22,119 nt of DNA from an uncultured Thermomicrobiales bacterium (GCA_902806355.1 CADCWI010000088.1:1-22119), one strand, 5' to 3'. Positions 1-8,223 are shown, counted from the stretch's first letter. A program made the numbers and translations. The notes: a model not told the origin generated them from the sequence alone.

Positions 1-1162
1 CCCCCATCGGCGGGTTGCCGAGCCCAGCCCGCACATCACGGAAGTACCGCTCCAGCGGGTACTTCTTCTGGAGCCCCACCGAGCCGACGACACGCAGCGC
101 CTGGTCGGTGATCTCGATCGCGTGGTTCGTCACCGTGTATTTGGCGGCGGCGAACTGCCACCCGATCGCCTGCCGCAATTCCGGCTCGTCCTGCCACATC
201 TCCGCCGTGGAATAGAGGACGGACCGGGCCTGCAGAAGCAGGATATCCATCCGCGCAACACGATGCTGGACGGTCTCCAGCTCCGCGATCGGCTTGCCCA
301 GCCCGGACGGTACCCGCTCCTTCGCGAACTGGACCGCGAAGTCCCTCGCCGCCTGGGCGATCCCAAGATAGACCGAACTGCCGAGCAGCGCCCATGAACT
401 GGCCTGGTTCCCCGGCGGGCCGGATGGAGCCGGCAAGCGATACTCATCGGGAACGAACACGTCCTCGAACACCACGTCGTTGCTTCCGGATGCCCGCATG
501 CTCAGGTTGTCCCAGGTATGTTCGACTCGAATCCCTGGTGTGTCCATCGGCACGAGGAAGATTCCACGGCTTGTCTCGCCATCACCTTCCACGACCGTCA
601 GTTGCACCTGCGCATAGGCAAGTGCGGGGGCAAGGGTCGTCCAGGTCTTGCGGCCGTTGATGCGCCAGCCGTCGCCCTCCCGTACAGCCGTCGTCTGGAA
701 GGCACCACCGCGGCTGGGGCTGCCCAGATCCGGCTCGCTTGCGGCGCTGTTGATGAGCGCACCATCGTTGACCACATCCCGGAAAAAGCGTTGGAGCAGC
801 TCCGGCGGCCACGCCCGGGAATCCGCCAAACCGCCGACGATCCCCAGGTGCATCGTCGCGCCGAGTGCCACGGCGCCGCTGCCACGGGCGAGACGCTCCT
901 GCGCCAGCATCAGCTCGAGGGCGTTGGCACCACGTCCGCCGAATTCCTCGGGCACGGTCAGCTTCAGGTAGCCAGCGTCCCGCAGTGCGGCGAACGTGTC
1001 GTGTGGGAATGTGTTGTCGCGGTCGTGCGCGTCAGCCTGATCGGCGGCGATCACCGCCATCCGTTCGCCCAGCGCGATGAACTCCGCCTGGCGCTCGGTC
1101 TTCGGAAAGGGAGGATGCGAGACGGGATGCGCGATCACGGTCGTCTCGAGTGTGTCAGCCAT
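1..1162 (-). CDS. Acyl-CoA dehydrogenase-family flavoprotein, C-terminus cut by window edge
   Basis: Reading the minus strand from the ATG at 1162 gives 387 uninterrupted residues running off the window, so only the last few residues are missing. GGAG sits 5 bases before the start. The protein has the acyl-CoA dehydrogenase layout: an N-terminal helical domain (about 20-130), a beta domain with the flavin-binding-type segment INSAASEPDLGSPS (137-150) and NGRKTW (169-174), then a C-terminal helical domain (about 255-387). The end, YFRDVRAGLGNPPMG (373-387), matches the DszC/AcylCoA_dh_2-like branch. The YEG-type segment carrying the catalytic glutamate of classical medium-chain enzymes is not seen there. 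Membership in the fold is clear. The substrate is unknown, and it could be a flavin-dependent monooxygenase or an acyl-CoA dehydrogenase. It faces away from the tRNA/rsfS group. Confidence 0.9.
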   Translation of the reverse strand, partial: MADTLETTVIAHPVSHPPFPKTERQAEFIALGERMAVIAADQADAHDRDNTFPHDTFAALRDAGYLKLTVPEEFGGRGANALELMLAQERLARGSGAVALGATMHLGIVGGLADSRAWPPELLQRFFRDVVNDGALINSAASEPDLGSPSRGGAFQTTAVREGDGWRINGRKTWTTLAPALAYAQVQLTVVEGDGETSRGIFLVPMDTPGIRVEHTWDNLSMRASGSNDVVFEDVFVPDEYRLPAPSGPPGNQASSWALLGSSVYLGIAQAARDFAVQFAKERVPSGLGKPIAELETVQHRVARMDILLLQARSVLYSTAEMWQDEPELRQAIGWQFAAAKYTVTNHAIEITDQALRVVGSVGLQKKYPLERYFRDVRAGLGNPPMG

Positions 1163-1227
1163 GGAGTCTCCGGGAATGGTTGCGGGCACGGCGAGCAAGA
1201 TACGTCATGGATCGACGGCATGGCCGT

Positions 1228-1239
1228 GACTCATGAGTC
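1228..1239. repeat. 12-bp perfect palindrome upstream of the acyl-CoA dehydrogenase gene
   Basis: GACTCATGAGTC is its own reverse complement. It lies about 66 bases upstream of the flavoprotein start in an otherwise featureless 284-base gap. A dimeric repressor could bind there. However, several 12-bp palindromes are expected by chance in a window this size, and another occurs at 2394-2405, so this is only a weak operator candidate. Confidence 0.2.
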
Positions 1240-1407
1240 CACTTGCGATTGTTGTCCGGATCGTGTTTGCTGGCAACGTGCCTCAGCGCGGCACGTCGGA
1301 GCGATCATGCGCCATCGGATGCTTGGCGAGATTCGGGAACGTGGCCACCTTGCGGGCAACCGGTATCGATGCAGGTCGTATGCCACAGGGCGGTTCATGC
1401 CGTACGG

Positions 1408-1436
1408 TTGTTCGACAGCGCGGGGCATTCTACACT
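1408..1436 (+). promoter_or_regulatory. Candidate sigma70 promoter for the CAT tRNA
   Basis: A -35-like TTGTTC (1408-1413) and a -10-like TACACT (1431-1436) are separated by exactly 17 bases. This would start transcription near 1443, only a few bases before the tRNA 5' end at 1447. Neither hexamer is perfect (3/6 and 4/6 matches to consensus). The support comes from spacing and position. Confidence 0.5.
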
Positions 1437-1446
1437 GGCTACCTAC

Positions 1447-1518
1447 GGGCCTGTAGCTCAGCGGTAGAGCACGGGGCTCATAACCCCTTGGTCGCAGGTT
1501 CGATCCCTGCCGGGCCCA
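1447..1518 (+). tRNA. tRNA with anticodon CAT (elongator Met or, more likely, Ile2)
   Basis: A 72-nt cloverleaf folds cleanly: acceptor GGGCCTG/CGGGCCC, D-arm GCTC/GAGC, anticodon loop CTCATAA with CAT at 1479-1481, variable loop TGGTC, T-arm GCAGG/CCTGC with loop TTCGATC, and discriminator A1518. The anticodon stem has four G-C pairs and a C-T mismatch at its base. ACC follows but a T comes next, so the 3' CCA is not fully encoded. The G1-C72 pair and the C11-G24 pair argue against an initiator. The acceptor pairs C4-G69 and C5-G68 and the TTGGTCGC stretch after the anticodon stem resemble E. coli tRNA-Ile2, whose CAT anticodon is modified by TilS to read AUA. Met remains possible. Confidence 0.95.
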
Positions 1519-1643
1519 CCTCTGATTGCGTGGATCGCCGCCTGGGCGGGGACATCATCCCCTCTTGCCAAGGCATGGTGACCGCCGAATCTCCCTGGTT
1601 ATTGAATGAACGCGCTCAAGCGTGCAGCTCCCATGAGGTATGC

Positions 1644-2036
1644 GTGACAGATTCCCCGGTTCCCGTTTCACCTACAACCGATGAGGCTATCTTCAAGAGT
1701 CGCGCGCTCGCGGTGGCCATCGCTGATGTAATCAGCGAGACGCCAGCGTCTGACACGCGCGTGATCGACATTCACAATCTCACGACGATTGCCGACTTCT
1801 TTGTCATATGCTCGGGAGAGAACGAACGGCAGCTCCGGGCGATCAGCCGGGCTCTGATTGAGGATCTCGGCGAGAACGACGTACGTCCTCGAAAGATCGA
1901 GGGCGAGCCGGTCTCCGGATGGATCTTGATGGACTATGCCGATGTGATCGTCCACATCTTCGATCAGGAGCTTCGGGCCTTCTACGATCTTGAGGAGCGG
2001 TGGTCGGAAGCGCCGGTGCTGCTCTCCATCCAGTAA
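1644..2036 (+). CDS. rsfS: Ribosome silencing factor RsfS (Iojap/YbeB family)
   Basis: The protein (130 aa, usual size) has the RsfS core: the conserved run LTTIADFFVICSG (46-58), then ERQLRAISRALIEDL (61-75), and the C-terminal part SGWILMDYADVIVHIF (91-106). RsfS binds ribosomal protein uL14 on the 50S subunit and blocks subunit joining when nutrients are short. The frame is open far upstream, through the tRNA, so the start must lie after 1518. I chose GTG at 1644 because GAGGT lies 4 bases before it and the N-terminus then has normal length. It may be transcribed together with the tRNA and followed by the small membrane-protein gene 88 bases downstream. Confidence 0.93.
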   Translation: MTDSPVPVSPTTDEAIFKSRALAVAIADVISETPASDTRVIDIHNLTTIADFFVICSGENERQLRAISRALIEDLGENDVRPRKIEGEPVSGWILMDYADVIVHIFDQELRAFYDLEERWSEAPVLLSIQ

Positions 2037-2124
2037 TGCTCGCACGGTCCTCCAAGGAAGGCGTCCAGGTACCGAACCAGCCTCTCATCGTCTCTGTCCG
2101 CACCCCCTGAGGAGACCTGAACGC

Positions 2125-2310
2125 GTGTTCAAGAACAATGGACCCATCACGTTCACCGCTGGTGTCACCGTCGGAGGGTTGGGTGGCTTCGTCCTTGGAG
2201 CGATCCTCGGCAAGTACGTGTTCCACCTCGCGACGGTTCTCTTCGCTGCGCTCGACCGCCGGCACGGGTCCGACGAGGAACGGTTGCGGTTCGAGCTGCT
2301 CCTGCAATAG
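2125..2310 (+). CDS. Small glycine-rich membrane protein, function unknown
   Basis: I do not recognise this 61-aa protein. A GTG start has GAGGAG 10 bases upstream, a long but usable spacing. Residues about 8-29 form a hydrophobic, glycine-rich segment (ITFTAGVTVGGLGGFVLGAI) with small residues at regular intervals, as in glycine-zipper membrane helices. A second hydrophobic stretch (about 31-43) follows, then a charged tail (DRRHGSDEERLRFE). It could be one long or two short membrane helices. It follows rsfS on the same strand by 88 bases and converges on the glycosyl-phosphate transferase gene. Coding status rests on the ribosome-binding site, the clean hydrophobic/charged layout and the fit to the gap. 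Confidence 0.6.
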   Translation: MFKNNGPITFTAGVTVGGLGGFVLGAILGKYVFHLATVLFAALDRRHGSDEERLRFELLLQ

Positions 2311-2409
2311 CTCCGCAACGACGGCACGAGAAGTTGTCATCCAGGAGCCTACAGGCCGAAGATGGGACGACGATTGTTCTCCCCACGTATTGGCATTCCG
2401 GAATGGGTC

Positions 2410-3477
2410 TCATGAACCGGTGAGACGCCGCGTTCGCTTGGCCAGGATCGCGATCGTCGCCACCAGCACCAACCCGATCACCGCAAGCGAGAGCAATTTG
2501 AGCTCCCGGGACGGGAGGAGAAGCGCCGCCGCTCCGGCCACGGCCGAGACGCCCGCGACGAAGAAGACGATCGCGCGTTGGCCGATCCCTCCGGCCAGCA
2601 AGCGATGATGCAGATGCCCCTTGTCCGCGTAAAGCGGCGACCGCCCGTGCATCCACCGGTAGAGAATGACCCACATGCCGTCGACGATCGGCAGTCCCAT
2701 CACCAGCAACGCAGTCGCGATCTTGGCCCCGCCGATGATCGAGATCACTCCCAGCGCGAATCCGAGGAACATCGCACCGGCATCCCCCATGATCACCTTG
2801 GCCGGATGCCAGTTGAACGGCAGGAACCCGATGATCGCCGCCCCGAGCGCCAATGGCAGCAGGGAGATTGTGAACTGCGGCATCTGGTCCGGGCCGAAGT
2901 ACGTATGGATGAAGAGGACGACGCAAGCGACCAGTGTCACCGATCCGGACAGCCCGTCCAACCCGTCGACCCAATTCATCACGTTCATCAGGCCAATCAG
3001 CCAGAGGAAGGTCACCCCGATCGCGACCAGTAGCGGAAGAGAGATCGTGCCCCCAAACGGGGAGTTGAATCGCTCGATCGCGATGCCATGCGTCTCGCCG
3101 CGAAAGCGGGGCAGGATCACAACGGCGGCCGCGACCGCTTGCCAGACCAGCTTGGTCTTCGGCCCCAGGCTGATCGCGTCATCGACCAGCATGACGCCGA
3201 CGATGATCGCGCTCCCGATCACCATCACCAGGATGCGTTCGGTTTCCTCGGATTGCCGCTCGACGGGCAACATGAACGACACGCCGATCCCGACCAGGAA
3301 TGCGAGAAAAATCGCGACCCCGAGCCCTCGTGGCACCGGAGTCTTGTGGACGCGTCGCGGGCCGGGCTGATCGACGAGACCGAGATGGCTGAACAGGGCG
3401 GTGGTCTTGGAGACGAAGGCGACCGAGGTAGCGACGGTGATCGCGAAGATGACAAGGGCGATCACACCGTTGCTCAT
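2410..3477 (-). CDS. WecA/TagO-type undecaprenyl-phosphate sugar-1-phosphate transferase
   Basis: This 355-aa multi-spanning membrane protein of the MraY/WecA superfamily transfers a sugar-1-phosphate (often GlcNAc-1-P) from UDP-sugar to a polyprenyl phosphate, starting cell-envelope polysaccharide synthesis. Landmarks are the VDD motif (98-100), NWVDGLDGL (168-176), GDAGAMFLGF (231-240) and the histidine motif HLHHRLL (288-294). That last motif, with RWMHGRSPLYADKG before it, fits WecA/TagO better than MraY. The start at 3477 was preferred over an upstream in-frame start because it begins directly with the first membrane helix, with GGGGAT a few bases upstream. It lies downstream of glyA on the same strand, separated by 139 bases. 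The actual sugar substrate cannot be read from the sequence. Confidence 0.9.
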   Translation of the reverse strand: MSNGVIALVIFAITVATSVAFVSKTTALFSHLGLVDQPGPRRVHKTPVPRGLGVAIFLAFLVGIGVSFMLPVERQSEETERILVMVIGSAIIVGVMLVDDAISLGPKTKLVWQAVAAAVVILPRFRGETHGIAIERFNSPFGGTISLPLLVAIGVTFLWLIGLMNVMNWVDGLDGLSGSVTLVACVVLFIHTYFGPDQMPQFTISLLPLALGAAIIGFLPFNWHPAKVIMGDAGAMFLGFALGVISIIGGAKIATALLVMGLPIVDGMWVILYRWMHGRSPLYADKGHLHHRLLAGGIGQRAIVFFVAGVSAVAGAAALLLPSRELKLLSLAVIGLVLVATIAILAKRTRRLTGS

Positions 3478-3616
3478 CGGAAGGTATCCCCGTCTTTCGT
3501 TATGACTATTCCCTGGCTTCCACAGGTGCTCGGAACCGTCGCGATCCTTGAAGGTACGTGATTGGACAGGCACGAGTGCCAGGCGAACGCCAGCGCCCGA
3601 TCATACCTGAAGACCG

Positions 3617-4888
3617 TCAATCGAGTGCCGTCCGGTCGATTCCCGGGACCGGGAATCCCGAGGTTAGATCCTTCACCGCGGTGGCGACCTGGGCCAGAAC
3701 GGCATCGTCCTCCGGCGCCCGCATCACCCGCGCGATGAGGTCGACGACTTGAATGGACTCATCGGCACCGAAGCCACGGGTGGTGATCGCCGGTGTCCCG
3801 ATCCGTAACCCGCTTGCCTGCATCGCCGAGCGAGTGTCACCGGGGATGGTGTTGCGGTTGGCCGAGATACCGACGCTGTCGAGGATCCGTTCGGCCTTCC
3901 GGCCGCTCATCCCGACCGAGCCGACATCGACGAGCATCAGGTGATTGTCCGTCCCGCCGGAGATGATCGGGAAACCACGCTCGACAAACGCATCCGCCAT
4001 TGCCCGGGCGTTGACGACGACCTGAGCGGCGTAGTCCCTGAACGATGGCTGAAGCGCTTCGCCGAACGCGACCGCCTTGCCGGCGATCGAGTGCATCAGC
4101 GGTCCACCCTGCATCCCGGGAAACACCGTCTTGTCGACGCCCTTGCCGAACTCTTCGCTGGTGAGGATAAAGCCGGAGCGTGGGCCTCGCAGGGTCTTGT
4201 GGGCCGTGGATGTCGTGATGTGGGCGTGCCCGACGGACGTCGGGTGCTGCCCGCCCGCGATCAGGCCCGCAATGTGCGCCACGTCGGCAAACAGATAGGC
4301 ACCGACTTCATCGGCGATCTCCCGGAACCTCTTGAAATCGATCGTCCGGCTGTAGGCACTGGCTCCGGCGATGATCGCCCGCGGCCGGACCTCTTTCGCC
4401 TTGGCGAGCACCATATCGTAGTTGATCAGGCCGGTTTCGATCTCGACGCCATAGAAGTGCGCATCGAAGAACCGGCCCGAGAAATTCACGTCCTTGCCGT
4501 GGGTAAGATGCCCACCTTCCGACAGGTTGAGCCCAAGGATCCTGTCGCCTGGATCGAGCAGCGAGAAGAACGCGGCAAGGTTCGCGCTTGCCCCCGAATG
4601 CGGCTGGACGTTGGCGTGCTCGGCTCCGAATAATTCCTTCGCTCGATCGATGGCGAGAATCTCGACCTCGTCGACGAACTCGCATCCACCGTAGTAGCGC
4701 TTGCCCGGGAGCCCTTCGGCATATTTGTTGGTGAGGACGGAACCGACCGCTTCCAGCACCGCCTCGCTGACGTAGTTCTCGGAGGCGATCAGCTCGATGC
4801 CCTCGATCTGCCGGCGGCGCTCCCGCTGGATCGACGCCGCAACCTCAGGGTCTGCCAGCCGCAGCACATCCTGCGTCGTCGTGACCAT
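3617..4888 (-). CDS. glyA: Serine hydroxymethyltransferase
   Basis: The 423-aa product has the full SHMT length. It interconverts serine + THF with glycine + 5,10-methylene-THF, using pyridoxal phosphate. The PLP lysine is K231 in [15 protein letters not shown] (225-239). The cofactor-binding ADVAHIAGL (201-209) and the N-terminal [10 protein letters not shown] (32-41) are present. AAGGAG lies 5 bases before the ATG at 4888. The frame stays open upstream, but those residues look non-coding and would overlap the divergent promoter region. Its product feeds the same methylene-THF/glycine pool as the gcv and pur genes elsewhere in the window, although it is not contiguous with them. galE is divergent, 181 bases away. 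Confidence 0.98.
   Translation of the reverse strand: MVTTTQDVLRLADPEVAASIQRERRRQIEGIELIASENYVSEAVLEAVGSVLTNKYAEGLPGKRYYGGCEFVDEVEILAIDRAKELFGAEHANVQPHSGASANLAAFFSLLDPGDRILGLNLSEGGHLTHGKDVNFSGRFFDAHFYGVEIETGLINYDMVLAKAKEVRPRAIIAGASAYSRTIDFKRFREIADEVGAYLFADVAHIAGLIAGGQHPTSVGHAHITTSTAHKTLRGPRSGFILTSEEFGKGVDKTVFPGMQGGPLMHSIAGKAVAFGEALQPSFRDYAAQVVVNARAMADAFVERGFPIISGGTDNHLMLVDVGSVGMSGRKAERILDSVGISANRNTIPGDTRSAMQASGLRIGTPAITTRGFGADESIQVVDLIARVMRAPEDDAVLAQVATAVKDLTSGFPVPGIDRTALD
3638..3657. repeat. Near-perfect hairpin inside the 3' end of glyA
   Basis: GATTCCCGG and CCGGGAATC flank a 2-base centre (GA), giving a 20-base inverted repeat about 21 bases before the glyA stop. In RNA it would form roughly 8 G-C-rich pairs around a tetraloop. 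There is no T-run on either side, so it is not a classical terminator. It could protect the 3' end of the mRNA or reflect codon choice. Confidence 0.5.
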
Positions 4889-4984
4889 GGTGACTCCTTG
4901 GGGGTGAGGGGGAGCGGCGGCAGGTGCCGGGCCGCGCTTGATGGCCGAGGGGGAAATCCAGCCAGATCTCTGCAATGCGGCGTC

Positions 4985-4993
4985 AGTGTACCA
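4985..4993 (-). promoter_or_regulatory. Candidate extended -10 promoter for glyA
   Basis: On the minus strand the sequence reads TGGTACACT, a TGn extension followed by the -10-like TACACT. The same hexamer is proposed for the tRNA promoter. It would give a leader of about 90 bases before the glyA ATG. No recognisable -35 is found 16-18 bases upstream, which is tolerable for an extended -10 promoter. Confidence 0.35.
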
Positions 4994-5069
4994 TGGCGAC
5001 AGGACGATCGTTTTGCCGGGATGGCGGCCCACCTCCGCTGGATTCGGTTCGAGAAGGACGACATTGGGT

Positions 5070-6047
5070 ATGCGGGTTCTCGTCACTGGAGGAGCGGGCT
5101 ACATCGGCAGTGTCGCGACCGCGATGTTGCTCGAACGTGGCTACGAGGTCGTGGTCCTCGACAATCTCGAACGGGGCCACCGTGCCGCGGTGCCTGAAGA
5201 GGCGGAGCTGGTGGATTGCGATCTTCGGAATGCCGATGCCACAGTATCGGCGGTTTCTCGCGCGAACGTGGAAGCGGTTCTGCACTTCGCCGCCCTTCAT
5301 CTGGTGCCGGAGAGTGTCGAGCGCCCAGATGCGTACTACCGGACGAACGTAATCGGAGGTATCAACCTGCTCGACGCGATCAAAGGGGCTGGCATCGGCA
5401 AGTTCGTCTTCTCCTCCACCGCGGCGGTCTACGGCGTGCCGGAGACGTCACCGATCACGGAAGACACGCCAGCCCGCCCAATCAATCCCTACGGGCGCTC
5501 AAAGCTCATGGTCGAGCAGATCCTGAACGATTACAGCGAGCGGTTCGGCTTTGCCTACGCGGCGTTTCGCTACTTCAATGTCGCTGGCGCCAAGGGGAAA
5601 CTTGGGGAAGATCATCGCCCGGAGACGCACATAATCCCCGTGGCGGTAGAGGCGTTGACCGGGAAGCGTGAGACGTTCACCGTGTTCGGGACTGACTACC
5701 CCACCGAGGACGGCACCGCGATTCGGGATTATGTCCATGTAGTGGATCTGGCTGAAGCGCATATTTTGGCGCTCGAAAAACTCGACGAGTCGCTAGGGGC
5801 GATCAATCTGGGGACCAGGAACGGGTTTTCGGTCAATCAGATGGTTCAGGCGGTCGAGTTAGCCACTGATCGGTCACTTCCCGTGGCGTACGGACCGCGC
5901 CGCGCCGGCGATCCACCATCGCTGATTGCCGATTCAGGCAAGGCACGGGACATTCTGGGCTGGAAGCCGGTCCATTCCACCCTGGATGAGATGATCGGTT
6001 CGCACTGGGACTGGATTCGGGAACATCCCAACGGGTATAGCGGCTGA
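5070..6047 (+). CDS. galE: UDP-glucose 4-epimerase
   Basis: This 325-aa extended short-chain dehydrogenase interconverts UDP-glucose and UDP-galactose with tightly bound NAD+. The Rossmann glycine motif is TGGAGYIG (6-13), the acidic NAD-ribose position is in VVLDNLERG, the catalytic region is SSTAAVYG (115-122), and the YxxxK pair is Y141/K145 in [15 protein letters not shown] and [13 protein letters not shown] are typical GalE sequences. The frame extends upstream, but ATG 5070 is right before the Rossmann strand and has AAGGAC about 10 bases upstream. It supplies sugars for envelope polysaccharides, in line with the nearby WecA-type gene. It converges on plsY, with only 10 bases between the two stops. 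A related 4-epimerase specificity (GlcNAc/GalNAc) cannot be excluded. Confidence 0.93.
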   Translation: MRVLVTGGAGYIGSVATAMLLERGYEVVVLDNLERGHRAAVPEEAELVDCDLRNADATVSAVSRANVEAVLHFAALHLVPESVERPDAYYRTNVIGGINLLDAIKGAGIGKFVFSSTAAVYGVPETSPITEDTPARPINPYGRSKLMVEQILNDYSERFGFAYAAFRYFNVAGAKGKLGEDHRPETHIIPVAVEALTGKRETFTVFGTDYPTEDGTAIRDYVHVVDLAEAHILALEKLDESLGAINLGTRNGFSVNQMVQAVELATDRSLPVAYGPRRAGDPPSLIADSGKARDILGWKPVHSTLDEMIGSHWDWIREHPNGYSG

Positions 6048-6057
6048 TAACCGGATC

Positions 6058-6681
6058 TCAGGACGTGCCGGCGGGCTCCCGGGCACCGAACTTCCGTTCG
6101 GTGCCATTCAGTAACCGAGTGATGTTTCCACGGTGCTGGATCACGATGATCGCCGCCGTCGCAACGACTCCCATTGCCCACCAACTCGGGAATGACCCGT
6201 TCAGGGCGAGTGCGACCACGAGCGCCGAGCCGATCGCCGCTGCGGTGAGTGACGCGAGCGATACGTACCGGGTGACTGCAACGACTATGCTCATCGGCAC
6301 CAGCATGAGGACCAGCCATGGCATCAGCGCGACCGCCGCTCCGCCGCCAGTCGCCATCCCCTTGCCGCCCCGGAATCCTATGAACGGTGACCAGCAGTGG
6401 CCGACCACGGAGACGATCGCGACACCGCCAATGACCCAGCCGGGGGAGTCCAGCCATCGCGCCAGGGCCACAGGCAGGAACCCCTTCAGGAAGTCCATGA
6501 TGAACACCGCTACGGAGAACTTCCACCCGAGCACCCGGAGCGCATTCGTTGCTCCCGTTGCCCCGCTCCCGTGCTGTCGCACGTCGACTCCCTTGAACAC
6601 TCTGCCGAGCACGACACCCCAAGGGATGCCACCGACAAAGTACGCGCCGAGAAGGAGCGTCAGGGAGCCAAGGAGCGGCAT
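6058..6681 (-). CDS. plsY: Acyl-phosphate:glycerol-3-phosphate acyltransferase PlsY
   Basis: This 207-aa polytopic membrane enzyme acylates sn-glycerol-3-phosphate from acyl-phosphate, the first committed step of phospholipid synthesis. The family motifs are clear: GSGATGATN (38-46, usually GSGNxGATN) and GHCWSPFIGFRGGKGMAT (94-111). Both form cytoplasmic loops that bind acyl-phosphate and glycerol phosphate. Start ATG 6681 lies two bases after the der stop, and its ribosome-binding site (GAGGGA) is inside the end of der, so translation of the two is probably coupled. The longer open frame upstream is a shadow of der and was not used. Confidence 0.96.
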   Translation of the reverse strand: MPLLGSLTLLLGAYFVGGIPWGVVLGRVFKGVDVRQHGSGATGATNALRVLGWKFSVAVFIMDFLKGFLPVALARWLDSPGWVIGGVAIVSVVGHCWSPFIGFRGGKGMATGGGAAVALMPWLVLMLVPMSIVVAVTRYVSLASLTAAAIGSALVVALALNGSFPSWWAMGVVATAAIIVIQHRGNITRLLNGTERKFGAREPAGTS

Positions 6682-6683
6682 GG

Positions 6684-8030
6684 TTACGTTCCCTCTCTTC
6701 TGCTCCGGAACGAGATCCGGAGAGGGGTTCCCTGGAATCCGAACGCTTCCCGCAGTTCGTTTTCGATGTACCTGCGATAAGAAAAGTGGATCTGCTTGGG
6801 ATCGTTGCAGAAGAAGATGAACGTTGGCGGCGCAACATCGGCCTGGGTCGCGTAGAAGAATTTCACCCACTTCCCAGGACGGGAAGGCGGTTGGTGCTTG
6901 GCAACCGCGTCCTTGAGCATCTTGTTCAATGCGGCCGTGCTGACGCGCTTCTCGCGTTCCTTGATCACGGTCAGTGCCGTGTCGATCACCTGTCCAACGC
7001 GCTGCCCGAGCTTGGCGGAGATGAAGACCAGAGGGGCGTACGGGAGAAAGTCGAGCTGAATTCTTGCCCGCTCCCGATACGTATCCATCGTTGTGGAATC
7101 CTTCTCGACCAGATCCCACTTGTTGACGACGATCACAAGTCCCTTCTTCTGTTCTTCCACATATCCAGCGATGTGGAGATCCTGGGCCGTGAAGTCCTCG
7201 GTCGCATCTATCAGCAGAAGCACGACATCGGCACGGTCGATTGCCCGCATCGAGCGCATAACGGAGATTCGCTCGATGCCATGCTCGACCCGGCCCCGGC
7301 GCCGGATGCCGGCCGTGTCGATAAGGGTGATCGGTTTGCCTTCCCAGATGATCTCGGTATCGAGACTGTCGCGTGTCGTGCCGGGCAGATCGCTGACGAT
7401 CGATCGCTCCTGCCCTAGCAAAGCATTCAGGAGCCGGCTCTTGCCGACGTTTGGACGTCCCACGATCGCGATCCGGGGCCCTTCGGTCGCCTCTTCTTCT
7501 TCCGCTTCCGGGAGACCTTCGACGACCTTGTCGAGGAGATCCCCGGTACCGTTTCCGTGGTAGGCGGAGACCGCGATCGGATCTCCAAGCCCAAGCTCGA
7601 AGAAGTCATAGGCGAGGTCGCGCCGCTGGACACTGTCTGCCTTGTTCACGGCGAGGATCGTCGGCTTGTCGGCCCGTCTCAGGAGCGTGGCGATCTCGGC
7701 ATCACCCGCGGTCGGGCCGGCCATCACGTCGACCATGAACACGATCACGTCCGCTTCGGCGATCGCGCTGGTCGCCTGGTCCCGTGTCTGCGCCGCGATA
7801 TAGCTTTCGGACTCGAGCGCGTCGGGTGAGACTTCGTCCTCATCCATCAGGCCGCCGGTGTCGATCACGGTGAACTCGTGGCCGACCCACTCCGCCGTAC
7901 CGTACACACGGTCTCGTGTCGTGCCAGGTTCGTTCTGGACGATCGCCCGTCGCTCACCGATCAGGCGATTGAACAGCGTGGATTTCCCAACGTTCGGGCG
8001 ACCGACGATAGCGACGATGGGCTTTACCAC
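6684..8030 (-). CDS. der: Ribosome-assembly GTPase Der (EngA)
   Basis: The 448-aa protein has two tandem GTPase domains and a C-terminal KH-like domain. This arrangement is unique to Der, which acts in 50S subunit maturation. G1 loops are GRPNVGKS at 10-17 and 191-198, DxxG motifs are DTGG (57-60) and DTAG (238-241), and NKxD motifs are NKAD (129-132) and NKWD (303-306). An acidic linker, EAEEEEATEG (175-184), joins the two G domains. The start is GTG 8030 with GGAG 6 bases upstream. An extended -10 promoter lies about 80 bases upstream. It forms an operon with plsY. Confidence 0.98.
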   Translation of the reverse strand: MVKPIVAIVGRPNVGKSTLFNRLIGERRAIVQNEPGTTRDRVYGTAEWVGHEFTVIDTGGLMDEDEVSPDALESESYIAAQTRDQATSAIAEADVIVFMVDVMAGPTAGDAEIATLLRRADKPTILAVNKADSVQRRDLAYDFFELGLGDPIAVSAYHGNGTGDLLDKVVEGLPEAEEEEATEGPRIAIVGRPNVGKSRLLNALLGQERSIVSDLPGTTRDSLDTEIIWEGKPITLIDTAGIRRRGRVEHGIERISVMRSMRAIDRADVVLLLIDATEDFTAQDLHIAGYVEEQKKGLVIVVNKWDLVEKDSTTMDTYRERARIQLDFLPYAPLVFISAKLGQRVGQVIDTALTVIKEREKRVSTAALNKMLKDAVAKHQPPSRPGKWVKFFYATQADVAPPTFIFFCNDPKQIHFSYRRYIENELREAFGFQGTPLRISFRSRREGT

Positions 8031-8110
8031 AGGTTCTCCATATAGTCTTCAGCGGATTGGCAGGCACACTGCAAACCGCCCGCTAGGGAAGCGATCGGGT
8101 TCGTGATGTG

Positions 8111-8119
8111 ATTATAGCA
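8111..8119 (-). promoter_or_regulatory. Extended -10 promoter for der-plsY
   Basis: The minus strand reads TGCTATAAT, a consensus TATAAT (8111-8116) with the TGn extension, in the 271-base gap upstream of der. Transcription would start near 8104, giving a leader of about 75 bases. No good -35 hexamer is seen at 16-18 bases, as often allowed with extended -10 elements. This is the best -10 match found in the gaps I examined. Confidence 0.6.
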
Positions 8120-8188
8120 ACGAACAGAGACGGGCATGTGGGCATTGGAGTCGTGCCATCGGTGAGGCAGGGTGCTTGCCGAACGCCA

Positions 8189-8223
8189 CGACACTCCCGT
8201 GATGCCCGTTGACAGGAGTGTCG
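8189..8223 (-). terminator. Candidate hairpin terminator after gcvPA
   Basis: CGACACTCC (8189-8197) and GGAGTGTCG (8215-8223) are perfect 9-base inverted repeats around a 17-base loop. The structure sits after the gcvPA stop and before the der promoter, where a transcription end is expected. There is no T-tract after the stem on the minus strand and the loop is long, so intrinsic termination is uncertain. It may instead be a 3' mRNA-stabilising or processing structure. Confidence 0.35.

Noticed and set aside
518..1456. 312-codon plus-strand frame opposite the acyl-CoA dehydrogenase gene
   Set aside because: The minus-strand translation gives a clean acyl-CoA dehydrogenase sequence. The plus frame also runs into the tRNA and has no motif.
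2394..2426. CATTCCGGAATG palindrome and GTCTCA/TGAGAC inverted repeat at the convergent 3' ends before 2426
   Set aside because: Both are short enough to arise by chance and neither has a T-tract, so I do not call a terminator.
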